From assembly GCA_015680685.1 (NCBI GenBank), contig MNCI01003758.1, forward strand, positions 45,578 to 101,601: a stretch of DNA of 56,024 nucleotides. The letters run 5' to 3'. The translations under genes were made by a program, and so were the position numbers. Shown here one piece after another: positions 13,101 to 28,100 of this stretch. Each line of letters opens with the position of its first letter. The stretch's first letter is position 1. The stretch comes from Gnetum montanum (taxonomy: Eukaryota; Streptophyta; Gnetopsida; Gnetales; Gnetaceae). Under the pieces are notes generated by a model. That model saw nothing but the letters and a program-made list of their open reading frames with translations, did not search any database and was not told the origin of the DNA.

Positions 13101-16100
13101 AAACTTTTTTATTAGACATTTTTGCAAACTCCATGTAGTGTCTAAGAGTAACTAAGTGATCAATAGTGCAGTGATTTTATCTGAAATCTGCTTGACATCT
13201 TGCCCTGACTAGGTTACCTTCAGCCCAAATACTAATTCTCTTTTCTACCAAAGTGCCCAATAACTTAGCAAATATATTACTCCCGACAATCATTCAATAA
13301 TTGTTCAAATTATTTTTACCCTGCTTTTTATATAACAAGATAACTTTATTAGTTTTCCAATGTTGATTTAATCTTTGTTCCATCGCTGAATTTAATTTGT
13401 GACGAATTTCTGCATGAATAGCAAATCCTGGCCACTTTAATAATTTTGCATATAAACCATCTAAATCTATAGATGTGCCAAATGCTAACTTTTTAATACC
13501 CTCTGACTTCCTCAAAAGTAAAAAGAAAAATTAAATGATGACAAGGCTTTATGATGAAAACATTGCTAAAACTATTTAGGTCCCTTTTAAATGGTGTAAG
13601 CAAAATATTCTTGTTGTTCCTTGATAAATTTCCTTCTTTTGATTCTAATCGAGCATCTATATGTCTTAACTAAACTTTGTCTGTGACTCTTATTTGCATT
13701 CTTAATATTTTGCCTAGCTTGCATGCAATTCTCATCAAATCAAGTTTTCTGAGCACCTTGTGGTTGTGAATGCACAACTTGCTTAGCTATTGTAAGCAAA
13801 ATTTGTTCAAGCTCCTTATGTCATCTTTCAAGAGTCCAATTGTTATGTGTTGCATTCATATATTTTTCCTTAACTTCTGAGGTGAGTTTGTATTGAAATT
13901 TTTTTTATTCTTATTTTTTGTTATCTGAAAAACAATTTAAATTTGCAACAAAAGTTTGACATGATGATGATAAGACTCCACTAAATCTTCTCCAACTTTC
14001 AACTCCTTAATCAAATCAATATCTTCATAAAAACATAAAAGCAAATCAATGCAAAAGTTACCTTAAGGTCCTATAAAAGTAAATCATGAAGATTGAGAAA
14101 ATCTACCAAGGCCATTGCAAATCAAAAAATCAAAAATTTGTGTTCTTTCTAATAGGTGTTGGCCCATCTTGTTAATAGTGCCATCTGCAAAATGTCAAAT
14201 CCAACTATGATCTTTAACAATGTCTAATCTGTCATTGAATAATTTTTGTTTGCTGCAAACCTATCCGTGTATTAAAATCTCCACAAATAAATACTGAGCT
14301 TTTTGTTGCAAATTCTACAATATATTTGCCTAATAACTGAAAAGAATGATTATGATATAGCTCTATAGAATCATACAATGTAGCATCTTTATAAGCAAAA
14401 TAGCATATGGCAAAGAAAGCACAACCCTGCTAACATAAGATTTTTAGTTAAACAAATTATTTATGATCCCCACTTTTTTCTAAAAGCACATAATTTTCAA
14501 GAGATTTCCTCACTAACACTGCAATGCCACCAGAAGGTCTACCTCGTCACCGTACTCTTATATTTCTTGCAACAAATTTAATAAATTCAAGAACTACAGA
14601 ATCTACAGAACCAACATCTTCTCAAGTTTCAACAAAACCAAAAATATCAAAGCTATCAAAGAAGCTAATACTATTTAAAGAAACAACTTTATCGGCAATT
14701 CCACCATTAATGTTAAGAAATCCACACCTTAAAGAGCCTTTATGTTTTTTGAATAATTTTTGGAATATTGATTATTTGTAATGATTGCCATGTTGCTAGC
14801 AATTAGGTATGCTATAAAACCCTATGCATGAGCTAACTTAACTTTTTCCCATTGTTCAACCCTTTCTACAAGTTCCTTTCAAGTAAGATCCTCATTTATC
14901 CAAACACTTTTCCTATTCTCACTTTGCTTCATGTGACTTTGATATCTCCAAACATGTACTCTACCTTCTACATCATGAAACTTAACAATTACATGTCGAG
15001 GCTTTTCATGTTGTTCAATTGGAACCCTAAAACTTTATCAGTTTTTAGAGAAGTTGTATGCATATCATCTATAAGTTTTTCAACTTTCTTAAACTAAGTT
15101 TCATCTATTTCACCCTCTATCTCTAGGATACCTACAAAATGTAATTTTTTTTCTTTTGCCCTTTCTTCGTCTTGCTCTTTCAAAGCTTTTGTGATTGTAG
15201 ATCCTATCTTTGTCTCTATTCCTTCAAGATTAGATTCATTTTTATTTTCCTCCACCTTGGCTTCAAGTTCTGCTTCAACAAAATTTGTTCATTATCCTTT
15301 GAAGCAGCACTAATCTTCTTTTGTCCCTCAATCTTCTCTTCAAAGGCTAATAACCTTTGAATAATTTCTTTGTTTTGTTTATGAATTACATCTAGCAATA
15401 TCATCTTGCCAACCATATGCTCCCATTGTGCAACTGGAATTTCTTTGAAAGCAACTGCATTTATAGATTTTTTTATTTTTTATTTTTTTTTTGTGTACCC
15501 TGTGATGATGCCATGATAAAATTTTCAAATTTCTTCAGTAGACAACTCAATCTCTTCGGCAACAAATCCTCACTCATAAAATATCAATCAATTTGGCTTG
15601 CCTCTAACTGCCCTTCCTACCATCTTAGATCAAATCTTGACTATAGGATATATTCAATACAAAGAAAAGAAACTATGATAAGAAAAAAGGCAATATTTTT
15701 ATCTTTTATAATAGTTGTCTTATAAATATGCACACTTTTGTTGTGTATTCCCAATGTTTTCAGAAACATTATTTTCAATTTGGTCTTTAAAAATCAATGC
15801 TAATACATATAAAAGTAAGAATGTGAGATTGTCTTTATGCTTCATTAAAAGATCAGCCCTAGGGACAAAAAGCTTTGTTTTTTCAGAACATATATGTATA
15901 CCTCAATACGAATGCCAAAGGATCCATCTTCATAGTATCCTGGTTCATTGCTAACTACCATACCCTTCTGCAAACCAGTTTTGTTGTCCAAACGAAAACT
16001 GATGCTTTGAGGTCCTTCATGAACATTCAACGCAGCTCCTACACCATGACCTGTACCTGCATGTGTTCAAAATTACTTAATAAAACATTGCAATATATCA

Positions 16101-19100
16101 CCTAGCCATGCAGAGATGCTTCCCTGAATCAGGAAAGCACATGCAAAAGAGACAACTCAGGAAGCATTAAAAGTACCATGGCGATAATCCAGCCCAACTT
16201 GCCAAAGTGATGAGCGTGCTAAGATGTCAAGCACAAATCCAGGAGTATTTTCAGGAAATACAGCTTGATCAAGTGCTATGTGCCCCTGAGTTAGCATTGA
16301 ATGTGAAATTTTATGAACCACCATGATAAAAGCCTAGCAAGATCTGAAATTGAAATAAAGACAGGACGAATTCACAAAAGAAAAATGCAAATCTTATTTG
16401 GATAACAAAACTGAAGATGAATTGCTATCGAGATATGGCCCAGTTATTATGGGACCAACCCAGCTGTATTATTATTGGTTTCAAACCCAAATCATCATCA
16501 TCATCAAAGACTTATCCATCTTTCACATCAATATCAGAGCCTCATCCCATCTTGTTTGTCCATGGATCACACTATTATAATCCCAGAACCTAGACATAAA
16601 CCTACGCTGAATTACCTAGATATGGAACCAGTGGATCTATAAAGTACAATCGCATGTGCTAAATGACTGAAGCTTTTCCAGAATCTTTAATATCAAATTT
16701 TTGCAAATGTGCCACAATCGGCAAAGCGCAAGATACAATGAGCTGTTACTAACATCAGAACGATAACAAAAATTGCCATTGGAATATTGCTCAAACCTTG
16801 TTTGAAAAAACTAATTATTCAATTATTAAAGTTGCATAGGTGGGGTTCATAATAGTTGAACTGTCATCAATGGCTGAGCATGCCATAAATGACCAGTGCC
16901 TTCATAACCATACTTATCCTTCATAAGTCATAACCGCCTTGAGATATGCTAATAATATGATTTGCAAGGTTTAAGGCCCCGAATCAGCTCTATACCAAAC
17001 GTTTTAAAGCTACATATCAATTTACGAACGTTCCAAACTCCTTGTTAAATAAGAAGGATATTCCAAATAACAGAAAACAATATGCTAAAATTCATCCAAG
17101 CAAATAATGCAACACAAACATTATAGATATCAAATTTCAGGAATTGTCAACTATTTCAAATGCCAAGGCAATGACTTCTTTGCTACTAAGCACAAACGGT
17201 CTTTCTCTCTCCTACAGTTGGAGAAAAACACTTTGGCAAAATGGACAATGACCCAAAGCTAAAGTTTTGAAACCCATAAAAGTAATGATACAAACCTAAA
17301 TGAATTACATTTCCCCCTTTCAACAGCCACAACAAGACAATATAGATAGATAACAACTTGAACAGCTTACATCACATGATTACATGCAAGAATGCGACAG
17401 CAATCATGCAGTTATCGTTGCAACAACAACAAAAAAATATCCAATGTTTGAATGAACATAAACTCAAACTTTGCAGCGATGTTTCCTTATTCTAGACATT
17501 CTATATCAAAAGATGCTTGATTTAATGTCCAGAATAATGCATGTCTGCAAACGACGGTAAATCTGGCTGAACCATGATCTATTCTGTATACAATTTGACA
17601 ATCACACATCACCAATTCGTTCTGCCATGATTTTGATGTTTGTTTCAGCTGAGAATCATTTTATCATATATTTCTCTTTTAAAAAAATTGTAACAGTCAA
17701 AATATCATCCAATCTGATTTTCTGAAATAAAACCAAGATACTAAAAGAATCCTGCAAAAATTTTATGTGGTGTTTATTAATTTATTTGGAATCCACTGAG
17801 ATTTAAAATTCATATGGGCAAAATAAAAGTTATGAAAACAAATCACTCTGTACTTTTAAGACCCTTGTGAAAAGCTCCTTTTCCTGTGATGTTGGTTCTC
17901 CAAAGTGTACCGTTCTTGTAATATCAGTTGTTCCATCTATATATTGGCCACCACTGTCCAGCAAAAATAGGCTTTTGTCATCCACAATGCGGCAGGTTTC
18001 TGGCTCTGCTCTATAATGAATGACTGCACCATTTGGTCCTGAACCTGATGTTTTGCCACAAAGCATGAAAATGTTAAAAGCTTACATCATACCACTATCG
18101 ACAAATAAGCGAATGGTAACACACAAAGAACTCTTGGCATATGAAATTAAAATCCACTCAGTATCAAGATGGTAGTTTGACTTCTGAAATAACATAGGTA
18201 AACATATATTTTAACTTTTAATTATACTAATAAAAAAATTATATATTATGGCTTTTACATGAATTAAAAATTAATAGACCAGCTTCTTAGAGTGAATTCC
18301 ACCAATATCTTCTCTCTCTCTCTTCTTTTCTTTTCTTTTTTTTTTTTTTTTTTTTAGAACTAACATGCTTTCCTTGTTTGGATTGTTGAAGTCATGCAGT
18401 AGTTTCACATAAAAAATCTTTGGTAATTACAAAGTCAGCAATCACTGCTGGCTCAGAAACCCCCTTACACATGAATATGATGGCCCAGCAGCCATATTTG
18501 CATGATTGTATCGCATGGCTCCTTGCCATTTGAAAAACAAAAAGACAAAATTACAGTAAATTTTTTATCAATGTAAATAAGTAAATCTTTCTTTTACTAA
18601 TCGAACAATTAGAAATCACTTCATTCATGGTTTGGTCATATTCAATATAGATCAGAAATGACTTTTGTCTGAGAGTTCCTTTATACAAGCAAAGTCAATC
18701 AAAGAAGAGGTAGAGTCCAGAAGACATCAGATGAAGTTATTCATAATAGAGCTCTGCTGTAACTGAAGATTCAGGCCTGGACCAAAAAGGAAGAGGACTC
18801 ATAAAAGAACAAAACCAATGCTCTTCTTTAATAACAAAAAGGAGCCATACTGGCTAGGTCATATGACAAATATAGCAGATAAGGGATCCAATGTAGACCA
18901 AATTTAAAAGATTTCTGAATATAGCCAGACAAATCGTTGGCAATTTGGAAAACACGTACTTTTAAAGAAGACCATGCTTAGCTCATCACGATCGTGTCAA
19001 TTTAGCTCAGTAGTAAAATACTTGGTTGTAAAATGACGAAAAGTTGGCTATAACAGACACTAAAATACTTCACTATGGTTCCATTCCTATATAAGAACAG

Positions 19101-22100
19101 GTCTTGGGATGTGTCAGAGGTTTTTCTAGTTGCCTGATTTCAATATCTAGGATAAGCATTAGATTGATTTTGTTTATATCATGCAATGACCTTAAACTAT
19201 TATAAAGACTGGATGAAGATTTTGGAAAGTTAGGTTGGTAACATGCCTATCCTCATATTTAATTAAAATTAGAATGCCACAGAAAGTGACTTGAGAGTGC
19301 CTTCTATTATGAAAATGACTTTTTTAAAATTAATTTTGCAACTTTACTATCAATTTTTAAATATAGATTTCTAAGTCGTTTGTGTTTTCTGACATGATCT
19401 TAAAATAGAGTGAAATATAATGCCTGAACAATAAGATTTTCCCTTCCACAACCAAACAGATACCAAAATTCAAACACTAGGCATGGTCATCGTCGTCATG
19501 CTAACGTTGTTCCAAATGGGGTCGAAAAGAGAACCTTAAACCTCCTTGTTCTAACCATCTGGCCAAATTTCTTACAAATTTATAAATAGTGCGATCTATT
19601 ATAAAACTGTCTTCAATACTTTTGCCGAAGCATTTAAAAATTAAAAGCAATTTATGAATTCCCAATTCATAAAACATGCAAAATTCAATCAAAAAATGCT
19701 CTGAATATCATTTGAAATTGCAGCACAAAAAATGCAACAAATTTTGCTAACTGAATATGCAGCAATATTCTGTTCTCTGTAGCTATTATGATATTCACAA
19801 GATAAAAACTGTACCACTAATTGTCTCAAAACTTTCATCAAGAAAACCATCTTGTTTGGCTCGAAATTCAAACACCTTGCTAGCAATATCAACTTCTGTT
19901 AGGGTGTCCTTTTCATGAACAATTTTCTCTTCTAACCATGACCAAAATTCTGCCAAAGCTGCTGCATCCCTTAAAAACCACACAGGTACATTAGCAAAAA
20001 AGCTATTCCTAAAAACAAATAACAAGATTAAATTTTATAGATGTAGGTTTATATATTTATTTACAAAACAACAGCACAACAATGGTAGGAAAGAGATATG
20101 TGGGGGTAATAGATTAAACTTATCCTAGAGATTGCCTTGATGAACAGGTAACTAAAACTGATGTTCGGTAAATATAACGGAAGATGATGATTTTCAGAAA
20201 TTATGTTTTAAGGGTAGTTTTTTTTTTTTTTTTTTTTTTAACAACGCAGTTCACAAGTCTAGAGTCCAACATACAAAATTATTGAAAGACCCTCCAGCAT
20301 TCCAATCCTTGAAAACATTTTAACTGCAAAAGTAAATAAATATTGCCGCTTAAAAACATATCATACATATTACCAAAATAGTCGTTGTTACAGATGGTAG
20401 CCATGCCTAACAATGGAGTGTCTCCATAGATTAGGAACAGTAGTCCAGCCATTACTAGGATTGCAAAATTTTTGCTTAAAAACCTAGTGCCTTTTATGTT
20501 GAACCTTGTACCGTACACAGGATAAAACTGCAAGCCAAACCCTAGGTCCAAAGGAATTACTTCACTGATGCGAAAGCAAGTTCCAGAGTCCATGAGAGCA
20601 CTGGCCATCAGTCAGTTAGCACATAGCTTTGTCCTCAAAGGTGTTGGATTCAAAGTCCAGTACAAGCATAAACATTTTATATCATCTTTAGATATATGGA
20701 ATAGGCAAATTGCATCTAGGACCAAGTTTTATTGTGTTAAGAAATCTTCCGCCTGTTGCAAATTGTGGTAGAAATGTAACAACGGATATCAGAAGTTGTA
20801 CTTCTTGCTAAAAAAAGGGATAATGTTTAGCAATGTTCATGGCATAGTACGGTTTCTGCTTTGAAAAAGTGGTCAGGAAATGTTTGTCCCATTCCGTTGA
20901 AGTAATTAAAAGCCATTTTATAAAGGTTATATTGGTCTGAAAACAGTATCAACGGAGGTTCAGTTTGAAGAAGTCTCAAGTTCAAGCTTCAAATAAGTAC
21001 ATGAAGTTATTTTTTTTTAAGTGTGTAAGATCAGCTAGTCATTCTTTGCAAAAATGGGCCTGAAATGCTGACGTAATGAGACAAGTTCATGATATTTCAG
21101 TTTGCAAGTTCAGAAAAAAAAAACCTTTTATCCCAATTCAACTATTTCAGGATTTATTGTTTTGAAAGAAATATATTTCATTTCGTGAAAAATTCAGGCA
21201 AATGCATTAGATGAGAGCCATGAAGGCAAAGAACAAAACTCGAAAAAGTCCCCCAAAAAGGACAAAACCCCACTAACGCGGGGACTAGGTGTATAACCCC
21301 CCTCGAGCTGAGAAAAGGAAAACAACCCACCCAACTGAACAAGCAAAAAAGCAATCCTGCAAACAGGACCAGAACAGGACAAATAAAGCACAAAGAAAGA
21401 GCAAACTTTTAAAAATAGCAACCCCACAAAAACTGGCCCCTCCCTAGGCCATCACACTAGCACATTCAAAACTGAAACAAAAAAAACCACCACCCTAATA
21501 GGGCGACCATGAACCATTCTAAAAAGACCAATCATACGACAGAGTGAGCAAAGCAGGGGCATCCTACCCTAAGCTTCCAGTGCAGAGAATCAAGCATATC
21601 CCTGTGCATTTTGGTGACCACAAAACCAGCCATCTCCTGAAACTCCTTAAACTTTTGCTCCAGTTTCCACTATTCATTAGCTTATCTAGCTTTGTCTAGA
21701 TGGAAGCTCGCTGAAACCCTTCGGATATGCCAATGAAGATCAGGCCAAGAAACCTGGCATTTGATCTCCATAACCTCATAAGGACACCGCCCAGAACAAA
21801 ACCACCTACGAATGTTCGTAGAATGGGTGTTCAGCTGCAGGGTCAACAATTGGTCTTCCTCCTGCACTAGCTTGGCCTTCGCAACCTCCTCCACCCTCTC
21901 CCTCTGAGCACAATCTGTAGCTTCCTAGCGCAAATCCTGTGCCTACAATTCTTCCTCCAAGGTACTACGGATCGAAGCCTCTTGCTGCTCCCACCTATGC
22001 CGCTCCTATTCCACCTGCTATTCCAACTCCTACAACCTAACCCATGTTGTTTCCTCTTGCTTGGACATCTCCTTTGTCCAACACATCTACTCCTGGGACC

Positions 22101-25100
22101 TCACCTCCTCCACTGCACACTATAGATCCACCTGAAATTCCACTTGAAGCTCACATTGTATCTACTCCTCAAGGCACCTAACTTGATCCTGCTGCAAAAC
22201 TCCGAAAAAGACCCCTGATCCATATCCGCAACCCCAGCAAGCGATGACCCAAAATCCCTAACCCCAACCCCCTGTAGACCAGATGACGAGGACTCCCCTT
22301 CCATAGACAACCTCCAACATGAGTAAAACTTTCCCACTAGTTGGGACGACACAGATGAAGAAGGCTTGGCCACCTTCCATAAGGCCAAAATCAAGCCAGA
22401 ATGGTGCCCCCATTTTTGTTTCCTGAGAATGGCCAGAAAAAACTTTGGCAAATTAACTAGGCACCCCAATTGCAAATAGTGCAAGAAAGAGAAATGAGAA
22501 CCCTAGAGCTTCCAAGCATTCCCAAACTCGACAAGAAAATGCTCCACAAGCTCAGCTGCTTCCTGCCATAGCTCCAGCAAAGTGCAACCGCTGGCTATTT
22601 TTCTCACAACACCCTAGAAAAATTCCTCTATGTCTGCAATCCACGACTTGAAGGTAGAACCATCTCTCCATCCAACATTATCCCAAGGTATCCGACAATC
22701 TCTTGCTCCATCAGTCTAATTTGTACCCCCCATGAACCCCCCCCCCCCCCCCCCCCCAGCATGAGGAGAAAGATGCATCAAAAAGCTCAAGATCACCCAT
22801 AAGTTGCAGCAGAACATCATCTCAACCCACCCTCTGCACTAGCACCCACAACTGCTGGTTGTTCTAGAACTTCTGCCAGTTTGGTTCAAAAGTCGACATC
22901 TATCCCATGGTAGCCATGACCTCCCTCCATAACTGCAAAGCCTTTTGAAACAAATATACCAGGGCCAAAAGAGGCTCATGACGAAAGACGAGAGCATTTC
23001 AAGCATTCCATATGGCTCAAAGGACAGCACCAACCAAGCTATCCCCTTGAAACTGACACTGTGTATCTACCACCGCCCAAATCACACGCATCATTGTGCA
23101 TTGGGAAACAAAATGTTCCACCGTTTCCTCTGCCACGCTGCAAAGATAGCTGGCTGAAATCTGCAAACCCCGTCATTGCAACAACGTCCTAACAGGAACA
23201 GCCTCCTGGGCCAATAACCAAAGAAAGCATTTAACTTCCTCTAGCAGCCAACCCTACCAAATTTGCCACCAATTGGCCACTAGGAAAATGAGAAAGTAAT
23301 AATTGACGTAGCAAGGCCCTTACCAAACCCAACGAATGTAACGTTTGGACCATGGAACAAATACTGTGCCAAACCTAGGAATTGTGAGGTCTCACCACCC
23401 AAGGAGTGTATTTATGCCACATAATTAAAGTCCAAGACCTACCCACATTAGTATTTAAAATTTGATTAATGAGCTATTGGTAACCCATTAAAAGCACATC
23501 ATGGAATTTGACAATACCAAGACCGCCCACATGAATTGGACATGCCACTTTGCCCCAAGAGACAAGGTGCATATGATGTCCTCCCTTGCCACCCAACCAA
23601 ACAAAGTTACGAATAATTTAATCAACCCTGTCAATCACCCCTTGTGGAGGAATCACCACAGATGCAGTAAACCCAGTAATGGCTAATAAAACTAAAGTTG
23701 CCAATAGGATTTGCCCCTTGTAAAAAAGTGGTTAGTCCAATGTTGAACCCTTAGCTAAAGTTTTTGAATTAGCTTGGTCCAAGTAGCCTTTTTACGCCAA
23801 TTAGAAATGGGAAGCCCCAAATAGGTATCCTAATTTGTACCCTATAGGATTCCAAGGTTACGACAAATAACACTTCTTACTCAAATATCTGTGCAAACAA
23901 AATGAGCAACCAACTTCCCCCAATCAACTATCAAACTAGTCTCATGAGACCTCTTGTTTAAGGCCCGCACAATCGCATTCACTTGAGGAATAGTTCCCCG
24001 AGTGAAAATGACAGTATCATCTGCATAATGTTCACCAACACAAATAACCTCCCCAATCTTGAGACCTTGGACCCCTTCTAATGTGTAGTACAAATTCAAT
24101 GTATCCATAACGATAATAAATAAATAAGGTGATAAAGGATCCCCTTGGCGTAACCCCCTTTGAGGGGAGCAAAACACCCCCAACAGTTTCCATTTATTTC
24201 AAAAGAGTAAGCACTGGATTTCTGAATATGAGTGTAGAGTTCAACAAATTTCGGATGAAGGCCTTTATGAAGCATGATCTCTTTCCCTGCCTACCAAGAA
24301 ACCGTATCATAAGCCTTAGCTATGTCAAGCTTGAGGCACATACCCGGAAAATCCTCTTGCTTCAAAGACTGCATGGTTTCTTGAAATAAGAGGATCTAGT
24401 CTTGTATGGACCTACCTTTGATGAAACTCGTTTGCTGAGATCCAACCAGGACAAGCATAGGAGGCTGTAACGTAGCCACTAAAATCTTGGTGAATACACG
24501 AAAGAGAGTGGTACAAACTCCAATCAAATGAATGTGCCCAAGCTTTGTAGGATTATCCACTTTTGGAATCTAAACAATCCTAGAGATATTAATCTCATGC
24601 CTCACTTGTCCCCACTGGAGCATCATATTAAATGCATCTAGCAGGTTACCCCCAACTATGTCAAAAAATAGTTTGAAAAATTCCACTGGCCATCCATCTA
24701 GTCCAGGAGCTCTATTGGAATGCATAGAGCAGAGGGAATGCGAGATTTCCTGCTTAGTAATGGAGGCCAGTAAACTATCATTTTGTGATGGCATTATTAC
24801 CTAGCTAATGTGAACAAAGAGAGGGGAGACAACTCCACTTGACCAAATTTTTGCCCCATACTCCTGCAGGGTATCTTCCACTTCATGGGCATCAGTAATC
24901 ATGCGGATCCCCTATTGAAGGCCATGAATCTTCTTTGTTGCCGCATCAGCCTTAGCAACCGCAAAGAAAAATTTTGTATTACGATCATTGTCCCATAGCC
25001 ACTTCGTATGACTACGCTCCTTCCAATATTGTTCCTCCTCAGCCAACAATTGATGTAGCTCCAGAAGCACCACATGCTCCTCTTGCTCCAATGTCTGTCC

Positions 25101-28100
25101 ATGCTCTTGCAATTCCTAAATCCTATGCAACTTGATCGACAACTCCTCTTAAAATACCTTAAAAGCATACTTCTCACCTATTTGTTAGTCTCTGATACGT
25201 TGCTTCAAGGTGGACAGTGCCTGATTTAGGAAATCCCTGGGATCTAGATGACTTAGATACTCTATCCAAACATCATAAACCAAATCCACCAGCCAAGGTT
25301 TGGTCAGCCACACTCTCTCCAATTGAAACAGCCAAGGCCCCAAAGGAACATTATTGTAGAGAGAACAGAGCAAGGACCTATGATCGGAAGCCTGTCGCTC
25401 TTACCCCTACACATGAATCTCTTGTTTCAGCAGCAAAACAAAACTGACCCACATCCTATTAATTCAAGACATAACACAATCCCTTCCTTTATGTTGATTA
25501 CTCCAAGTAAATTGACAACCCATAAGTTGTAGATCCACCAAATCGAAATCTTTAAGGAACTGGAAGACTTCCTAACTTCTAGAAGGAGAAACATAATCAT
25601 TTCCAATCTTCTCCCAGGGGCACAACCTCTGATTGAAATCATTAATGATCATCCAAGTAGAATTATTTGGAATCTTCAGCACAATCCTATGGAGTTCCAA
25701 TAGGCGCACATCAAGATCCTATGGTCCATAAAAATTCATCACCCAAATATTTTGGTTCACTAAAAGAACAAAAATACTCCATCTTGAGGTTTCAAGCAAC
25801 TACATAGGAACTCGGGAGAAAATAGCTAAATCCCCCGATTTCCCAATAGAATCCACAAAGGTTGTTTGCCACCCAGCCCACTCCAACATTTGTGTCTGTG
25901 CCCCTACCAACTTGGTTTTTTGTAGGCACACAAGATCCACCCTCCAACGATGAACTAATTCCTTCAAGATACTTCTTTTGTAGGGGGTACCTTGGCCCTT
26001 GCAATTCCAAGAAATGATATTCATGGCTTATTGGTGAACCGCTTCTTATAAGCCCTTTCAAGGCCATCTAGGTTCCCAAATCAATCTCCTGCTAAGTCCT
26101 CTTGATCCTCAACTCTGAAGTAGAGGGGCGGTCGGCTTTTCGAGGGCTAGCCGACACATTGAAACCCACAGCCTCCTATTGTTGTGTAGTTGTTAGAACA
26201 GGATCCATGGGGGGTTTGGAAGAGCCCCTCTCAGCCGAAACCCAATCTGTAAGAATCGGGACATAGAAAGATGAAGACTTCACCCTTGCTAGTGGCAGTA
26301 CCCTACCCCTCATCCAAGGACAACAACATGGAGAAACAATTCGTGGAAGACACATCCCTATCCTACTCAAGTGGGGAAGAGGGTCGATTCAGACCCACAT
26401 CCCTTCCTGGTTCAGGGGAGTGTCGCGAGGTAGCAACCGAAATCGAAGGCGCAAGAGAAACAGGAACAGACTGCTTCAGCCTCCCAACCTCACCCCCACC
26501 TCGTCTAGGGGAGATGGGCTCAAACTGCTTCTACTGTCCAGTCAGACCTGCTCCCCCTCTAACCCATGCCTACTGCAGGCCTTGCCCTTTGCCTGAAACT
26601 CTACAATCCACTATCTTATGGTTCCCCTTACCACAAATTGTGCAACCTAAGCAGACTTCTTTCTAGGGGGAGGCGGCATGTTCAAATTTTCGTACTAAAC
26701 AGTGAGGCACTCCACCCCCTTAGGAAGCTCAAGCATGATTTCTATAACCAAATCCTCAAAGGAAAGAGGCCGCCAAACATAGATTCAAACATTACTCATC
26801 CATTCAATGGACATGGTAAATTTATCAAAAGCGATAAATTCCCCAAAAAACCCAACAATCACCCTCAAAAACTCCAATCCCCAAAATTCCCACCACACTC
26901 ACAAGACATGGATCCAAATTGGAGCACATGAGAACAAGTTAGAATCATGATGTGTCCCAGCCCACCATGGCGTAAGCACTAATCCTTGAACCCCGAAGAA
27001 CCATGCGCCCCCGGCCCCCCCCCCCNCAAAAAAAAAAAAAAAAAACAAGACCCAATCACAGGCATCCAAATCAGGGAAGAAAGGCATAAACAAATCACCA
27101 AAGAGTAGGTGAACTTCCACTCTGCCCAACTTCCAAGCTAAAACAACCCACCACTGGATAGCTTCTAAGCTTGGCCTAGCCCCCATAGAGATGAAATGAC
27201 CAATGAGGTTGTGCCTCATCACTTGCACTCCTTCAAGAACCAGTGCATTCATCTTCAGATGAAGGCCCACCCCTTAGCAAGAAACATCATCAACACCACC
27301 AACATCTAGCATCCACAGCCCAACCACTAAACTATTCCTACCATCCAAAAAAACCCCGTGGAGGCATCAATCGTAGCAGAGTGTGCTTGGCCGCAGCTGC
27401 ATAAGAACCCCCAACCTTGGCCGCAACTGGCTCCCGCCTTGCAACCTCCTTCTCCAGCAACACCAAGAAAACACCCTCTAGCTACCCACCAAACAAACTA
27501 GACCGCCCTCCCACCGCATGCTCATCCCCGCCACTAGTGCCTGGAATAGACACCACGCCACCATCCAAAACACTCCCCTTGCCCCAGATGCTTCCTTCAC
27601 CCAACCCGCTTCAATCTTCACCAAAATCTATGCAGGTAATGCCTTTCACCTCTTGAAAGAAATACATTAAGACTAATGATCCTAGTAGTATAATGAGATT
27701 GGCCAAAATAAGTCTTATTAGGCAAACTAGGCAGCATTTGTTTTTATTCAATCATTGTATATTGTCAAGGCCTATTAGTTATTTGGCAACAAATGTCTTC
27801 ACAAAGAAAGCACAAAAATTGAATTAATGAGGACAATGACATCATACATCAAAGCCAATTCATCCCAATTTGTGAATTGGACGAAGATGCATTTGTTCCA
27901 ATCCGTATTCTCGAAGAGATAAAGGCCAAATTATGATTAATGGATGCACGAAATACAAAATTCGTAAAGTGGCCACTCCCCTCTCTCCCAACTAGGATAT
28001 ATCCAAGTTATCCTAGTTTATCTTTTAAAATAACAAATTAGTTATGTGAGTAATTTGGCCAATATTTGTTAATTGGGTTAACCCGCTTTTAGCCTAGTCC

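Larger units (their letters stand above)
11640..15420 (-). mobile_element. LINE with endonuclease and reverse transcriptase, minus strand (LINE-3)
   Basis: Minus-strand order: ORF1-like charged coiled coil (15416-15216), AP-endonuclease-like domain (about 14720-14000), reverse transcriptase (about 13515-12400) and a C-terminal Cys/His knuckle (about 11860-11800). The 3' end merges into the 98-bp tandem array. Frameshifts and stops are frequent. It belongs to a different lineage from LINE-1 and LINE-2, because the catalytic region reads [19 protein letters not shown]. It lies in sense orientation in aminopeptidase intron 10. Confidence 0.85.
21178..27652 (-). mobile_element. Full-length L1-like LINE with extra 3' ORF (LINE-2)
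   Basis: A 6.5-kb minus-strand element flanked by TTGAAAGAAATATATT (21162-21177) and TTGAAAGAAATACATT (27653-27668), 15 of 16 identical, read as its target-site duplication. Minus-strand order: ORF1 with DUF4283-like region and CCHC knuckle (about 27640-26600), EEP endonuclease (26024-25200), reverse transcriptase (about 25180-23780), zf-RVT-like C-terminus (about 23600-22900), and the GRCPY ORF (about 22850-21680). The 3' end reads CACGAAATGAAATATATT, a simple tail in place of a clean A run. All ORFs carry stops. It lies in sense orientation in aminopeptidase intron 6. Confidence 0.88.

Noticed and set aside
19001-19050. tRNA gene
   Set aside because: Only an A-box-like phrase is present; no cloverleaf, anticodon arm or B box could be drawn.
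20590-20680. tRNA gene
   Set aside because: A- and B-box-like words exist but the stems do not pair; a decayed SINE is more likely.
27003-27045. C run, N and A run as an element poly(A) tail
   Set aside because: It lies in the middle of LINE-2 ORF1 and is opposite in orientation to what a tail would need; more likely slippage or an assembly problem.
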